A DNA stretch of 64,000 nt, from contig JBDVOJ010000116.1 of NCBI GenBank assembly GCA_039969155.1, positions 1 through 64,000 of the forward strand, read 5' to 3'. Shown here one piece after another: positions 44,685 through 53,184 of this stretch. This DNA comes from GCA-002733465 sp039969155. GTDB lineage: Bacteria > Pseudomonadota > Gammaproteobacteria > Enterobacterales > Kangiellaceae. The stretch's first letter is position 1. Every line of letters begins with the position of its first letter. Below the pieces are notes generated by a model that had not been told where the DNA came from, made no database searches, and saw nothing but the letters and a program-made list of their open reading frames with translations. The translations under genes were made by a program, and so were the position numbers.

Positions 44685-44994
44685 TAAGTCATCATTTGAA
44701 TGCTTGTTCTGAGTGAAGGCATAGATGATTTGCTATACGTTACTATTCAATAAAACTTCAATTTGTATTGTCAAAATATTTCCTGACGCATACAAAGTTA
44801 GTATCAAAATTAAACAAAATTGCTGAAAAAATAGCTTAAGATTGAATTTCAACAAACATTCAATCTTATTTCAACTTCTCTTGTTTGCCGACCTAATCCA
44901 ATTCTGTTTTGATTCAAAAGTAAACTATTCGATGTGGCTTTCTTAACGAAAATCGAGGCTACATAGTTTGAATTAAATTTTTTTGGAGGTTTTT
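44685..44994 (+). promoter_or_regulatory. Upstream region of the TonB-dependent receptor
   Basis: 310 bases, AT-rich, no gene. A candidate promoter is TTGTCA (44768-44773), 17 bases, TACAAA (44791-44796). About 40 bases further on lies a perfect inverted repeat (see separate entry). GGAGG at 44985-44989 is a strong ribosome site for the receptor. The long leader (about 190 bases) leaves room for control after initiation. Confidence 0.45.
44837..44868. repeat. Perfect 11-bp inverted repeat upstream of the TonB receptor
   Basis: TAAGATTGAAT (44837-44847) and ATTCAATCTTA (44858-44868) are exact reverse complements with a 10-base spacer. No T-tract follows, so a terminator is unlikely. Two explanations fit: an operator for a dimeric repressor or activator, or an mRNA stem-loop in the receptor leader. 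It is not a Fur-box match. Confidence 0.6.
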
Positions 44995-47994
44995 ATGAAG
45001 AACTTTAAGTTTCGATATTCGCCCGTAAAAAGGGCTTTAAGTGTTTCCGCCATGACGGCGGCTACTTTGACCTTATTACCTAGTCAAATCGTTAACGCTG
45101 CGGAAGACGATGCGAGCGCGTCTGACTCAGATGAGGGCAAGGTAATAATTATTGGTTCTAGAATTCGTAGAGATGGAATTGATAATGCAGAACCCGTGGA
45201 AATTATTTCTGCCGCAGATGCTAAGCTCCAAGGAATTGATAGTCTTGCGGAGCTTCTACGCCAATCAACTTTGGCTTCTGGTTCACCTCAGGTTACCGCT
45301 GCTACTTCGACCGCGTTCGTACAAAATGGCGGGACTGGAGCAGATACCCTTTCATTAAGAGGGTTAGGTGCAAATAGAACTTTAGTTTTACTTAACGGGA
45401 GGCGAGCTGGACCTTCTGGAACACAAGGGGGCGTTTCGTCATTTGATCTCAATGTCATTCCCTTATCTGCGATCGAGCGAGTCGAGATTTTAAAGGACGG
45501 CGCTTCCAGTTTATATGGTTCTGATGCTGTGGCTGGAGTGGTTAATATTATTACTAAAAGTGATGATGGCGCAGGATTTGATTTTTTTACCTCGCTACCA
45601 GAAGAAAGTGGTGGAGAGCAATATCGCTTAAGTGGAACTTGGGGAAAGACATTTGAAAAAGGCACACTAATGGTGACTGCAGATTATGCTTTTGAAAGCG
45701 AACTTGCTAAAGGTGATAGAAAGTTTTTTGATTGTGCCGCTCGATATATTTTTGATCCTCAAACAGGTGAGCGAGTTGATCCAATCGACCCGCGCACTGA
45801 CAAGCCGCATTGTAATGATCTTTTGTGGGGACATGTGTGGTTGTACGATTACCAAGGTCCTGGAGGAAACATTCCGGGCCAACCTTCTCATCAAGCTCAA
45901 TATGACTATGAGGGATTTGGTTTTCCCGGTTATGCTGTTGATCCTTCTAATCCAGACTATTTAGTGACGCCGCCCGGTTGGTACCCAGTAAATTATGATC
46001 GAGACTCAGATGGCATCGCCAATGCCGATCATCCTTTTCAGGACGAAACTTCGCTAATTCCTGAAGTAGAAAAAATTACCGTGTTTGCACAAGGTGACTA
46101 TGAGCTAACTGATGAAATTACACTTTATGGTGAAGCTCTGTTTAACCGTAGAAACACCAAGGTAAACGGATATCGTCAATTCTGGACCTATATTTATAAT
46201 GAGAATTTTAATCCGTTTGCCGGCGGCTTTATTGGGGAAGGAAACTCTTTAGCAACAGGATGGCGAGGAGCTCAGTGGATGAGTCCAACGGCTATCACTG
46301 ATATCAATGACACAGAAGTCAATGTTGATTACACCAGGTTTGTAACTGGGATTACCGGAGATATTGGCGATTCAGATTGGTATTTTGATATTTCTTACCA
46401 GGTTTCACGATCGGATGGTGATTACATAAACGATGTGATTTATAGCGACTCAGTCGGCTCATCAATTTTTACTAGTGGCTCGTGTGTCGGAACAACAACT
46501 TCTACTCGGGGCGTTGACTGTATTGACGTACCCTGGCTGGACCCGCAATTTTTAGCCGGAAACATGACTAACGAGGTGAGAGACTTCTTGTTTGGCCAAG
46601 AAACTGGCAACACCGTTTACGATCAACAGGCGATAGAGGCGGTGGTGTCCGGAACTGCTTTTGAGTTGCCCGATGGCCCGGTTGATTTAGCGGTTGGATT
46701 ACATTATCGAACCGATGAGATAAAAGATGTACCAGGAGAGACTACTCGAGCGGACAACGCGTATTTGCAATCTGTCGCGGGAATCACACAGGGTAAAAAC
46801 ACTACAAAAGCTCTATTCGGTGAGGCGGTACTGCCGATTATTTCTGATGTTCCAGGAATTCATTCGATGGAGTTAAAAGTGTCGGGTCGTTATACCGACG
46901 TATCCTCATTTGGTGATGATACAACCTTTAAAGTCGGGCTTAACTGGGATATTGTGGATGGCGTTAGGATTAGGGCTTCGAGAGGAACGTCATTCCGATC
47001 ACCGGCATTATTCGAGCTATATCTAGCCGATCAAACTGCTTCGGTGGGACAACGAAATATTGACCCGTGTATCAATTGGGGAACGGCTCTTGATTCTGGG
47101 GCGATTACCCAACGGCAAGCCGATAACTGTGCTTCTGAGGGGTTTGCCGACAACTTTGCAGGTGGCGCTATTTCGGCGACGGTTATAACCGGTGGGGGAG
47201 CAGGGGTGCTTGAAGCTGAAACCTCTATTTCCGAAACTTACGGAATTGTCTGGACCCCTGACTTTGCGGATTTAGCGATATCGTTAGACTATTTTGATTT
47301 TGAAATAAATGGGCAAGTGACTCAGTTAGGTGCGGCAACAATTGTCGGGCGTTGTTATGACTCCGAATTCTTTCCTACAGACCCGCTTTGCGACCAATTT
47401 GAAAGAGATCCGCTTGATGACAAAATCGACAACATTAACGATAGCTTCTTAAACATAGCTTCTCAGGTCAACAGAGGCTACGACTTATCGATGACTTATC
47501 AAACGGATTTGGATATCGGTCGACTGAGGATTCAAACCAAACATACTTATCAAGAAGAGGACAGCACAGAGCTATTTCCTGACACTGTTCGAGATACTAA
47601 TGGGGAGTTTGGTGACCCAAGGCTAACCGCATCTATGAATACATCGTTAACTGTTGATGATTGGACCTATAATTGGACGGTTAATTACCTTGGTTCGATG
47701 TCCAATTTTGAACGAGATGGTGGCGACACCATTCTTTATAGAGGTGAAACGGTCAAAGTGGTTAATTCGGATGATGAGAATTTCTATCATGCACTTTCTG
47801 TCAGCCACAGTTTCTCAGAAGGATTACAGGCAGTTTTTGGAGTCGCCAACGTTTTTGATAAAAGACCGCCTCAAATTACCACAATAGGAACTTTTTCAGC
47901 TACATCTGGGCAAACCCAAGGGGATTCAGCATTTTACAGTCAGTATGATTGGCGCGGACGTCGAATCTTCTTGAATTTATCTTATCAACTTTAG
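44995..47994 (+). CDS. TonB-dependent outer membrane receptor
   Basis: 999 residues. Signal peptide with cleavage near VNA-AED (35-36); plug domain from about 50 (VIIIGSRIRRDG as TonB box-like region, then LRGLGANRTLVLLNGRRA and the IERVEILKDGASSLYG plug signature); beta-barrel to the C-terminus, which ends in aromatic-hydrophobic strand LNLSYQL. Start at 44995 is fixed by GGAGG five bases upstream; a TTG at 44983 overlaps that site and is rejected. Long receptors of this type import carbohydrates, peptides or siderophores; the substrate is not visible. A terminator follows directly. Confidence 0.92.
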   Translation: MKNFKFRYSPVKRALSVSAMTAATLTLLPSQIVNAAEDDASASDSDEGKVIIIGSRIRRDGIDNAEPVEIISAADAKLQGIDSLAELLRQSTLASGSPQVTAATSTAFVQNGGTGADTLSLRGLGANRTLVLLNGRRAGPSGTQGGVSSFDLNVIPLSAIERVEILKDGASSLYGSDAVAGVVNIITKSDDGAGFDFFTSLPEESGGEQYRLSGTWGKTFEKGTLMVTADYAFESELAKGDRKFFDCAARYIFDPQTGERVDPIDPRTDKPHCNDLLWGHVWLYDYQGPGGNIPGQPSHQAQYDYEGFGFPGYAVDPSNPDYLVTPPGWYPVNYDRDSDGIANADHPFQDETSLIPEVEKITVFAQGDYELTDEITLYGEALFNRRNTKVNGYRQFWTYIYNENFNPFAGGFIGEGNSLATGWRGAQWMSPTAITDINDTEVNVDYTRFVTGITGDIGDSDWYFDISYQVSRSDGDYINDVIYSDSVGSSIFTSGSCVGTTTSTRGVDCIDVPWLDPQFLAGNMTNEVRDFLFGQETGNTVYDQQAIEAVVSGTAFELPDGPVDLAVGLHYRTDEIKDVPGETTRADNAYLQSVAGITQGKNTTKALFGEAVLPIISDVPGIHSMELKVSGRYTDVSSFGDDTTFKVGLNWDIVDGVRIRASRGTSFRSPALFELYLADQTASVGQRNIDPCINWGTALDSGAITQRQADNCASEGFADNFAGGAISATVITGGGAGVLEAETSISETYGIVWTPDFADLAISLDYFDFEINGQVTQLGAATIVGRCYDSEFFPTDPLCDQFERDPLDDKIDNINDSFLNIASQVNRGYDLSMTYQTDLDIGRLRIQTKHTYQEEDSTELFPDTVRDTNGEFGDPRLTASMNTSLTVDDWTYNWTVNYLGSMSNFERDGGDTILYRGETVKVVNSDDENFYHALSVSHSFSEGLQAVFGVANVFDKRPPQITTIGTFSATSGQTQGDSAFYSQYDWRGRRIFLNLSYQL

Positions 47995-48018
47995 CTACAG
48001 CGGTTGTAAGAAAAGCTT

Positions 48019-48047
48019 AAAAAGGCCGAGATTTCTCGGCCTTTTTT
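48019..48047 (+). terminator. Rho-independent terminator of the TonB receptor gene
   Basis: GGCCGAG (48024-48030), loop ATTT, CTCGGCC (48035-48041), then six T; a preceding run of A extends pairing with the T-tract. Textbook intrinsic terminator, 25 bases after the receptor stop. Confidence 0.92.
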
Positions 48048-48434
48048 GGTTTTGCCTTGTGATTCTTGCGCATCTGTCAATTAGCCTTGATGGACTAATT
48101 AGACAGGATTTTTGTGCGGTGCATTGAAACCTCGCTTGTCAGGTAATTTATCTCGTATTCGTTCTAAACTAGCGACGAGATGATTTTTAAGCATTAAATA
48201 GCGCGTAAAGTTGAATTAAATCAATGAGTTTTGTTGCTTTTCTGAGCAACTGATGGGGTAGGATCAATATTTTTACGATTTGTTAGTGACATCGGTGGTG
48301 ATAACCTAATATTATTGGTGGCAATTAAAAAGAATCAAAATATAAGTTCCATATAGAAAGTCTCTTCGTAAAAGATATAGTAATAACTACAGTGCTGATT
48401 AACTGAGTACTGTTATTAATAGACGGGATAAAGA
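48048..48434 (+). promoter_or_regulatory. Upstream region of the nuo operon
   Basis: 387 bases without a gene between the receptor terminator and nuoA. It must contain the nuo promoter, but I see no -35/-10 pair that clearly beats the AT-rich background; TTGGTG with TATAAG-like sequence near 48315-48340 is the best partial match. It contains an FNR-like box (separate entry). Confidence 0.35.
48211..48224. promoter_or_regulatory. FNR-like box upstream of nuo
   Basis: TTGAATTAAATCAA has one mismatch to the consensus TTGAT-N4-ATCAA and is a near-perfect palindrome. It lies 211 bases before nuoA. E. coli nuo is repressed by FNR/ArcA under anaerobiosis, so a functional site is plausible, but no -10 element at class II distance is visible. 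Confidence 0.35.
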
Positions 48435-48791
48435 ATGTTAGAAAACTACTTACCCATACTTGTCTTCATCGCCATTGGCCTCGGCTTTGGCGCTTTCCTA
48501 GAAATTGCCGGCTACTTGGCCGCTCCGCGCAAAGAAAACTTTGATAAAACTTTACCATTTGAATGTGGATTCGATGCTTTTGAAGATGCGCGCCATAAAT
48601 TTGATGTGCGCTTTTATCTTGTTGCTATCTTATTCATCATTTTTGATCTAGAAGTCGCTTTCTTGTTCCCTTGGGCAGTGGTTTTTCAAGAATTAAGTTG
48701 GTTTGCGATTGGCGCTATGGGTATTTTCCTTGGATTATTAGTCGTAGGTTTCATTTATGAATGGAAAAAAGGAGCGCTAGAATGGGAGTAA
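48435..48791 (+). CDS. nuoA: NADH-quinone oxidoreductase subunit A
   Basis: 118 residues, three membrane helices, with the conserved LPFECGFDAFEDARHKFDVRF block in the loop after helix 1 and LEVAFLFPW in helix 2. Small membrane-arm subunit beside the quinone site. First gene of the operon; its end overlaps nuoB by ten bases. Normal length. Confidence 0.96.
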   Translation: MLENYLPILVFIAIGLGFGAFLEIAGYLAAPRKENFDKTLPFECGFDAFEDARHKFDVRFYLVAILFIIFDLEVAFLFPWAVVFQELSWFAIGAMGIFLGLLVVGFIYEWKKGALEWE

Positions 48792-49354
48792 CTCAAAAAC
48801 ATGACCCATCTGCCGCGAACCCGTTAATATCTCCGACCTTACCTGAGTTAGAAAAAGCGCTTTCAGAAGAAACTGGAGGAGTGAAACAATCTGGCAAGGG
48901 GTATCTAGTTACTGGCATAGACACGTTAGTGAATTGGGCTCGAACTGGTTCGATGTGGCCTATGACATTTGGCTTGGCTTGTTGTGCGGTTGAAATGATG
49001 CAAGCTGGTGCATCTCGTTATGACTTTGATAGGTTTGGAGTGGTATTTAGACCGAGTCCTAGGCAGTCGGACGTAATGATTGTTGCTGGAACCCTCACTA
49101 ATAAAATGGCACCGGCTCTACGCAGGGTTTATGACCAAATGCCTGAACCGAAATGGGTTATTTCTATGGGGTCTTGCGCCAACGGTGGAGGCTATTATCA
49201 TTATTCTTATGCCGTGGTACGAGGGTGTGATCGCATTGTTCCGGTCGATATTTACGTGCCCGGTTGTCCACCTACAGCAGAAGCTCTGATGTACGGTGTT
49301 ATCCAGTTACAAAACAAAATCAAACGAACCAATACCATTATGAGGCAAGCATAG
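48782..49354 (+). CDS. nuoB: NADH-quinone oxidoreductase subunit B
   Basis: 190 residues. Carries cluster N2, the last iron-sulfur cluster before quinone: Cys67, Cys68 (LACCAVE), Cys132 (SCANGGGYY) and Cys162 (PGCPPTAE). Start at 48782 inside the nuoA end; an earlier ATG at 48761 would overlap nuoA by 31 bases and adds a non-family N-terminus. Length normal. Confidence 0.96.
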   Translation: MGVTQKHDPSAANPLISPTLPELEKALSEETGGVKQSGKGYLVTGIDTLVNWARTGSMWPMTFGLACCAVEMMQAGASRYDFDRFGVVFRPSPRQSDVMIVAGTLTNKMAPALRRVYDQMPEPKWVISMGSCANGGGYYHYSYAVVRGCDRIVPVDIYVPGCPPTAEALMYGVIQLQNKIKRTNTIMRQA

Positions 49355-49361
49355 CGCTAAT

Positions 49362-50000
49362 ATGGCCGGGTCTATTTCTGAATTAAAAAAAGCCGTTGAC
49401 TCACATTTTGGAGACAAACTGCTGAGTTCAAAAGTCGCTTTAAGCGAATTGACCGTTGAAGTTTCAACGGAAGATTTACTCTCTGTACTCAAAGAATTGA
49501 GAGATGATGATCAATTTCTATTTGAACAAATGATAGATCTTGCTGGCATCGACTTTTTAACCTATGGCATGGACGAATGGTCGACTCATCAAGCCACAGC
49601 GGAAGGATTTGAAAGAGGAAGGCAGGTTAGCTCCGAGACCGCTTGGCAGGGAAATCGATTTGCCGTTGCCTATCATCTGTTGTCCGTGACATTGAACCAT
49701 AGAATCCGAGTGAAGGTATTTGTTGATGAAGAGCAAATGCTTGTTCCTAGTGTGGTAGAACTTTGGAATGGTGCTAATTGGTTTGAGAGAGAAGCTTTCG
49801 ACTTATTTGGAATTTTGTTTGACGGGCATCCTGATTTAAGAAGATTACTAACTGATTACGGGTTTATTGGGCATCCATTTAGAAAAGATTTTCCTGTCAT
49901 TGGTGAATTAGAAATGCGCTACGACGAAGAACAAGAACAGTGCGTTTACGAACCCGTTTCGATTGAAGAGAGAATTCTAGTTCCACGAGTAATTCGATAG
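49362..50000 (+). CDS. nuoC: NADH-quinone oxidoreductase subunit C
   Basis: 212 residues, peripheral-arm subunit with the family blocks RIRVKVFVDE, WFEREAFDLFGILFDGHPDLRRLLTDYGF and GHPFRKDFP. It is separate from nuoD, unlike the fused nuoCD of enterobacteria. Starts seven bases after nuoB. A gap of 69 bases to nuoD carries nothing evident. Confidence 0.95.
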   Translation: MAGSISELKKAVDSHFGDKLLSSKVALSELTVEVSTEDLLSVLKELRDDDQFLFEQMIDLAGIDFLTYGMDEWSTHQATAEGFERGRQVSSETAWQGNRFAVAYHLLSVTLNHRIRVKVFVDEEQMLVPSVVELWNGANWFEREAFDLFGILFDGHPDLRRLLTDYGFIGHPFRKDFPVIGELEMRYDEEQEQCVYEPVSIEERILVPRVIR

Positions 50001-50069
50001 TTTCGCTGAGTAGCAATTCTATGAATTAATGAAGTTTGAAATGACAAAACGACAATAAAAGTTAATTTT

Positions 50070-51323
50070 ATGGCTGAAATAGAACACTACACTCTCAACT
50101 TTGGACCGCAGCATCCAGCGGCTCACGGCGTGTTGAGAATGATTCTAGAGATGGATGGCGAAGTGATAGAGCGGGCTGATCCTCATATCGGCTTACTGCA
50201 CCGTGGTACTGAAAAGCTCGCCGAAATCAAACCTTACAATCAGTCAATAGGTTATATGGATCGGTTGGACTATGTGTCCATGATGTGTAACGAACATGCT
50301 TACGTTCTTGCAATTGAAAAACTATTGCAAATTAAGGTTCCTAAGCGCGCACAGTACATTCGTGTCATGTTTGCTGAAGTCACTCGAATACTCAATCATT
50401 TGATGTGGCTTGGTGCGCATGGATTGGATGTCGGTGCCATGACAATGTTCTTATACTGTTTTAGAGATAGAGAACCTTTAATGGACGCTTATGAAGCGGT
50501 TTCCGGAACTCGGATGCATGCAACCTATTTCCGCCCAGGTGGTGTCTATCGAGATTTACCCGACCAAATGCCACAGTATGATAAATCCCCATGGCGTAAT
50601 GAAAAAAAATTAAAAGATCTCAATGCCAATCGACAGGGATCATTGCTTGATTTTCTGTGGGACTTTACCGAAACATTTCCGACAGGCATCGATGAATACG
50701 AATCATTACTTACCGAGAATCGAATCTGGAAACAAAGATTAGTGGGAATTGGAGTGGTATCTCCTGAAAGAGCCTTTCAATTAGGTTTAACTGGGCCCAT
50801 GTTGAGAGGTTCCGGAGTGGCGTGGGATCTTAGAAAAAAACAACCCTATGATTGTTACGCTGAATTAGATTTTGATATTCCACTTGGCAGAAATGGCGAT
50901 TGTTATGACCGGTACTTAGTGCGGGTAGAAGAAATGCGCCAATCGAATAAGATTATTCGTCAATGTATTCAGTGGTTACGTGAAAACCCTGGTCCAGTGA
51001 TCGTTGATGATCACAAAATAACGCCGCCAAGTCGAGCCGAGACTCGAGAGAATATGGAATCTCTCATCCACCACTTTAAACATTTTACAGAAGGTTATTG
51101 TGTTCCTGAAGGCGAAGCCTATGCGGCAGTTGAACATCCCAAAGGCGAGTTTGGAATTTACTTAATGTCGGATGGAGCAAACAAGCCTTATCGATTAAAG
51201 ATTAGAGCGCCTGGCTTTGCCCATATGGCGGCAATGAACGAAATGGCCAAAGGTCATATGCTAGCCGATGTGGTCGCTATTATTGGAACGATGGACGTGG
51301 TATTCGGGGAGATTGATCGCTAA
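50070..51323 (+). CDS. nuoD: NADH-quinone oxidoreductase subunit D
   Basis: 417 residues, the 49-kDa-type subunit lining the quinone cavity. NFGPQHPAAHGVLR at 10-23 is the signature (His close to the quinone head group), with RADPHIGLLHRGTEKL and the C-terminal DVVFGEIDR-type end. Shares a base with the nuoE start (TAATG). Normal length. Confidence 0.97.
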   Translation: MAEIEHYTLNFGPQHPAAHGVLRMILEMDGEVIERADPHIGLLHRGTEKLAEIKPYNQSIGYMDRLDYVSMMCNEHAYVLAIEKLLQIKVPKRAQYIRVMFAEVTRILNHLMWLGAHGLDVGAMTMFLYCFRDREPLMDAYEAVSGTRMHATYFRPGGVYRDLPDQMPQYDKSPWRNEKKLKDLNANRQGSLLDFLWDFTETFPTGIDEYESLLTENRIWKQRLVGIGVVSPERAFQLGLTGPMLRGSGVAWDLRKKQPYDCYAELDFDIPLGRNGDCYDRYLVRVEEMRQSNKIIRQCIQWLRENPGPVIVDDHKITPPSRAETRENMESLIHHFKHFTEGYCVPEGEAYAAVEHPKGEFGIYLMSDGANKPYRLKIRAPGFAHMAAMNEMAKGHMLADVVAIIGTMDVVFGEIDR

Positions 51324-51868
51324 TGACCGATCTAAATTATGACAAGTCGCTGCATCTCAAAGAGTTAATTCCGCAATCCGAAATTGACGAGATAGATAAC
51401 TGGATAAAAAAATATCCAGCTGAGCGAAAGCGGCCACCAATTATGCCAGCGCTGAAAGTGGTGCAAGAACACAACGGAAATTACCTTACTACCGAAATGA
51501 TGCAAGCAGTGGCTGAGTATTTAGATGTTCCACATGTTGCGGTTTATGAGGTTGCTACTTTCTACAGCATGTTTAATCTGGATAAAATGGGCAAACACGT
51601 ATTGTCCGTTTGTACCAATCTATCTTGCTCGCTTAGAGGCTCAGATAAAGTGGTAGAACATTTACAAAATAGATTGAATATAAAGCTTGGTGAAACGACT
51701 CAAGATGGATTGTTTTCACTAAAGGAAGTTGAGTGTATGGCTGCTTGCGGTGGAGCTCCAATGCTTGAAGTGGACAAGGTCTACCACGAAAACTTGACCG
51801 AAGAAAAAATCGATCAAATTCTCTCAGAAATTGCGGCTGCAGAGTTACCCGCAAAGGAGGGAGAATAA
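51323..51868 (+). CDS. nuoE: NADH-quinone oxidoreductase subunit E
   Basis: 181 residues with the [2Fe-2S] N1a ligands Cys97, Cys102, Cys138 and Cys142 (VCTNLSC, ECMAAC). Partner of NuoF in the NADH-dehydrogenase module. Overlaps nuoD and nuoF by one base at each end. Normal length. Confidence 0.96.
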   Translation: MTDLNYDKSLHLKELIPQSEIDEIDNWIKKYPAERKRPPIMPALKVVQEHNGNYLTTEMMQAVAEYLDVPHVAVYEVATFYSMFNLDKMGKHVLSVCTNLSCSLRGSDKVVEHLQNRLNIKLGETTQDGLFSLKEVECMAACGGAPMLEVDKVYHENLTEEKIDQILSEIAAAELPAKEGE

Positions 51869-53139
51869 TGGCTAACGAAGTTTGTTTTAGAACTCTTCAT
51901 TTAGACACGCCATGGTCGCTGGAAGCTTATCAAAGTGTTGGCGGTTACTCTAGTCTACGAAAAATCATCGAAGGTAAGTTAAGTCATGACAAAATTATTG
52001 ACGAACTAAAACTTTCTGCGCTGAGAGGGCGAGGTGGTGCAGGTTTTCCTACGGGTTTAAAGTGGAGTTTTATGCCGCGCAATATGCCAGGTCAAAAATA
52101 TGTGGTCTGCAACTCGGATGAGGGTGAACCGGGAACTTTTAAAGATCGTGATATTTTGAGATATAACCCCCATCAGTTAATTGAAGGCATGACCATCGCG
52201 GGTTATGTTATGAATGCGACTGTTGGATACAACTATCTGCGCGGAGAGTTTTATGAACCCTTCGATCGCATGGAGCAAGCGCTAGCCGAGGCCCGTGAGA
52301 ATAATCTTATCGGTGAAAATATCTTAGGTTCAGACTTTTCTTTTGAACTTCACAATCATTTGGGTGGCGGTGCTTATATTTGCGGTGAAGAAACCGCCCT
52401 AATTGAGTCGCTAGAAGGTAAGAAAGGTCAGCCTCGATTCAAACCTCCTTTTCCGGCGAACTACGGCGTTTTTGGTCGACCGACTAATGTCAACAATACC
52501 GAAAGCTATGCTTCAGTTCCAGCCATTCTAGAAAATGGTGGCCAATGGTTTTTAGATTTGGGAAAACCTAATAATGGGGGCACAAAAATATTCTCGGTGT
52601 CTGGGCATGTTAATAACCCAGGAAATTTTGAAGTTAACTTGGGTATGCCATTTAAGGATTTGTTAGAAACAGCCGGAGGAATGTTAGCGGGAAATAAGTT
52701 GAAAGCGGTGGTGCCTGGCGGCTCTTCCTCACCAATTTTACCTGCAGAAATTATGATGGATATCACCATGGATTATGACGCAATTGGTAAAGCGGGATCC
52801 ATGCTAGGTTCTGGCGCAGTTATCGTATTAGATGAGTCGGTTTGCATGGTTGAATTTGCTGCTCGTACCGCTCATTTTTATTATGAAGAATCTTGCGGTC
52901 AATGCACGCCTTGTCGAGAGGGTACTGGCTGGATGTCGAGAGTCATACATAGAATCCTAAAGGGTGAAGGGCAACCTGAAGACCTTGAAAATTTAGATAG
53001 AGTAGCAGGCAATATCATGGGAAGGACAATTTGTGCATTAGGTGATGCGGCAGCGATGCCAATCAAAGGATTCTTAAAGCATTATCGGCATGAGTTTGAA
53101 TACATGATTGAGCATAAAAGAAGTATGGTGAAGGGATAA
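51868..53139 (+). CDS. nuoF: NADH-quinone oxidoreductase subunit F
   Basis: 423 residues. Binds FMN and NADH: GRGGAGFPTG at 54-63 and GAYICGEETALIESLEG; N3 cluster ligands in ESCGQCTPCREGTG plus a later Cys in TICALGDAA. Electron entry point of complex I. A 45-base gap to nuoG. Confidence 0.97.
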   Translation: MANEVCFRTLHLDTPWSLEAYQSVGGYSSLRKIIEGKLSHDKIIDELKLSALRGRGGAGFPTGLKWSFMPRNMPGQKYVVCNSDEGEPGTFKDRDILRYNPHQLIEGMTIAGYVMNATVGYNYLRGEFYEPFDRMEQALAEARENNLIGENILGSDFSFELHNHLGGGAYICGEETALIESLEGKKGQPRFKPPFPANYGVFGRPTNVNNTESYASVPAILENGGQWFLDLGKPNNGGTKIFSVSGHVNNPGNFEVNLGMPFKDLLETAGGMLAGNKLKAVVPGGSSSPILPAEIMMDITMDYDAIGKAGSMLGSGAVIVLDESVCMVEFAARTAHFYYEESCGQCTPCREGTGWMSRVIHRILKGEGQPEDLENLDRVAGNIMGRTICALGDAAAMPIKGFLKHYRHEFEYMIEHKRSMVKG

Positions 53140-53184
53140 CCTTTATAGAAAGCGAATGACCCACATAGGTAATAGTTGAGAAGA

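Noticed and set aside
45288..45665. 125-codon minus-strand frame under the TonB receptor
   Set aside because: Lies inside the receptor plug domain, which is unambiguous; no ribosome site or conserved pattern.
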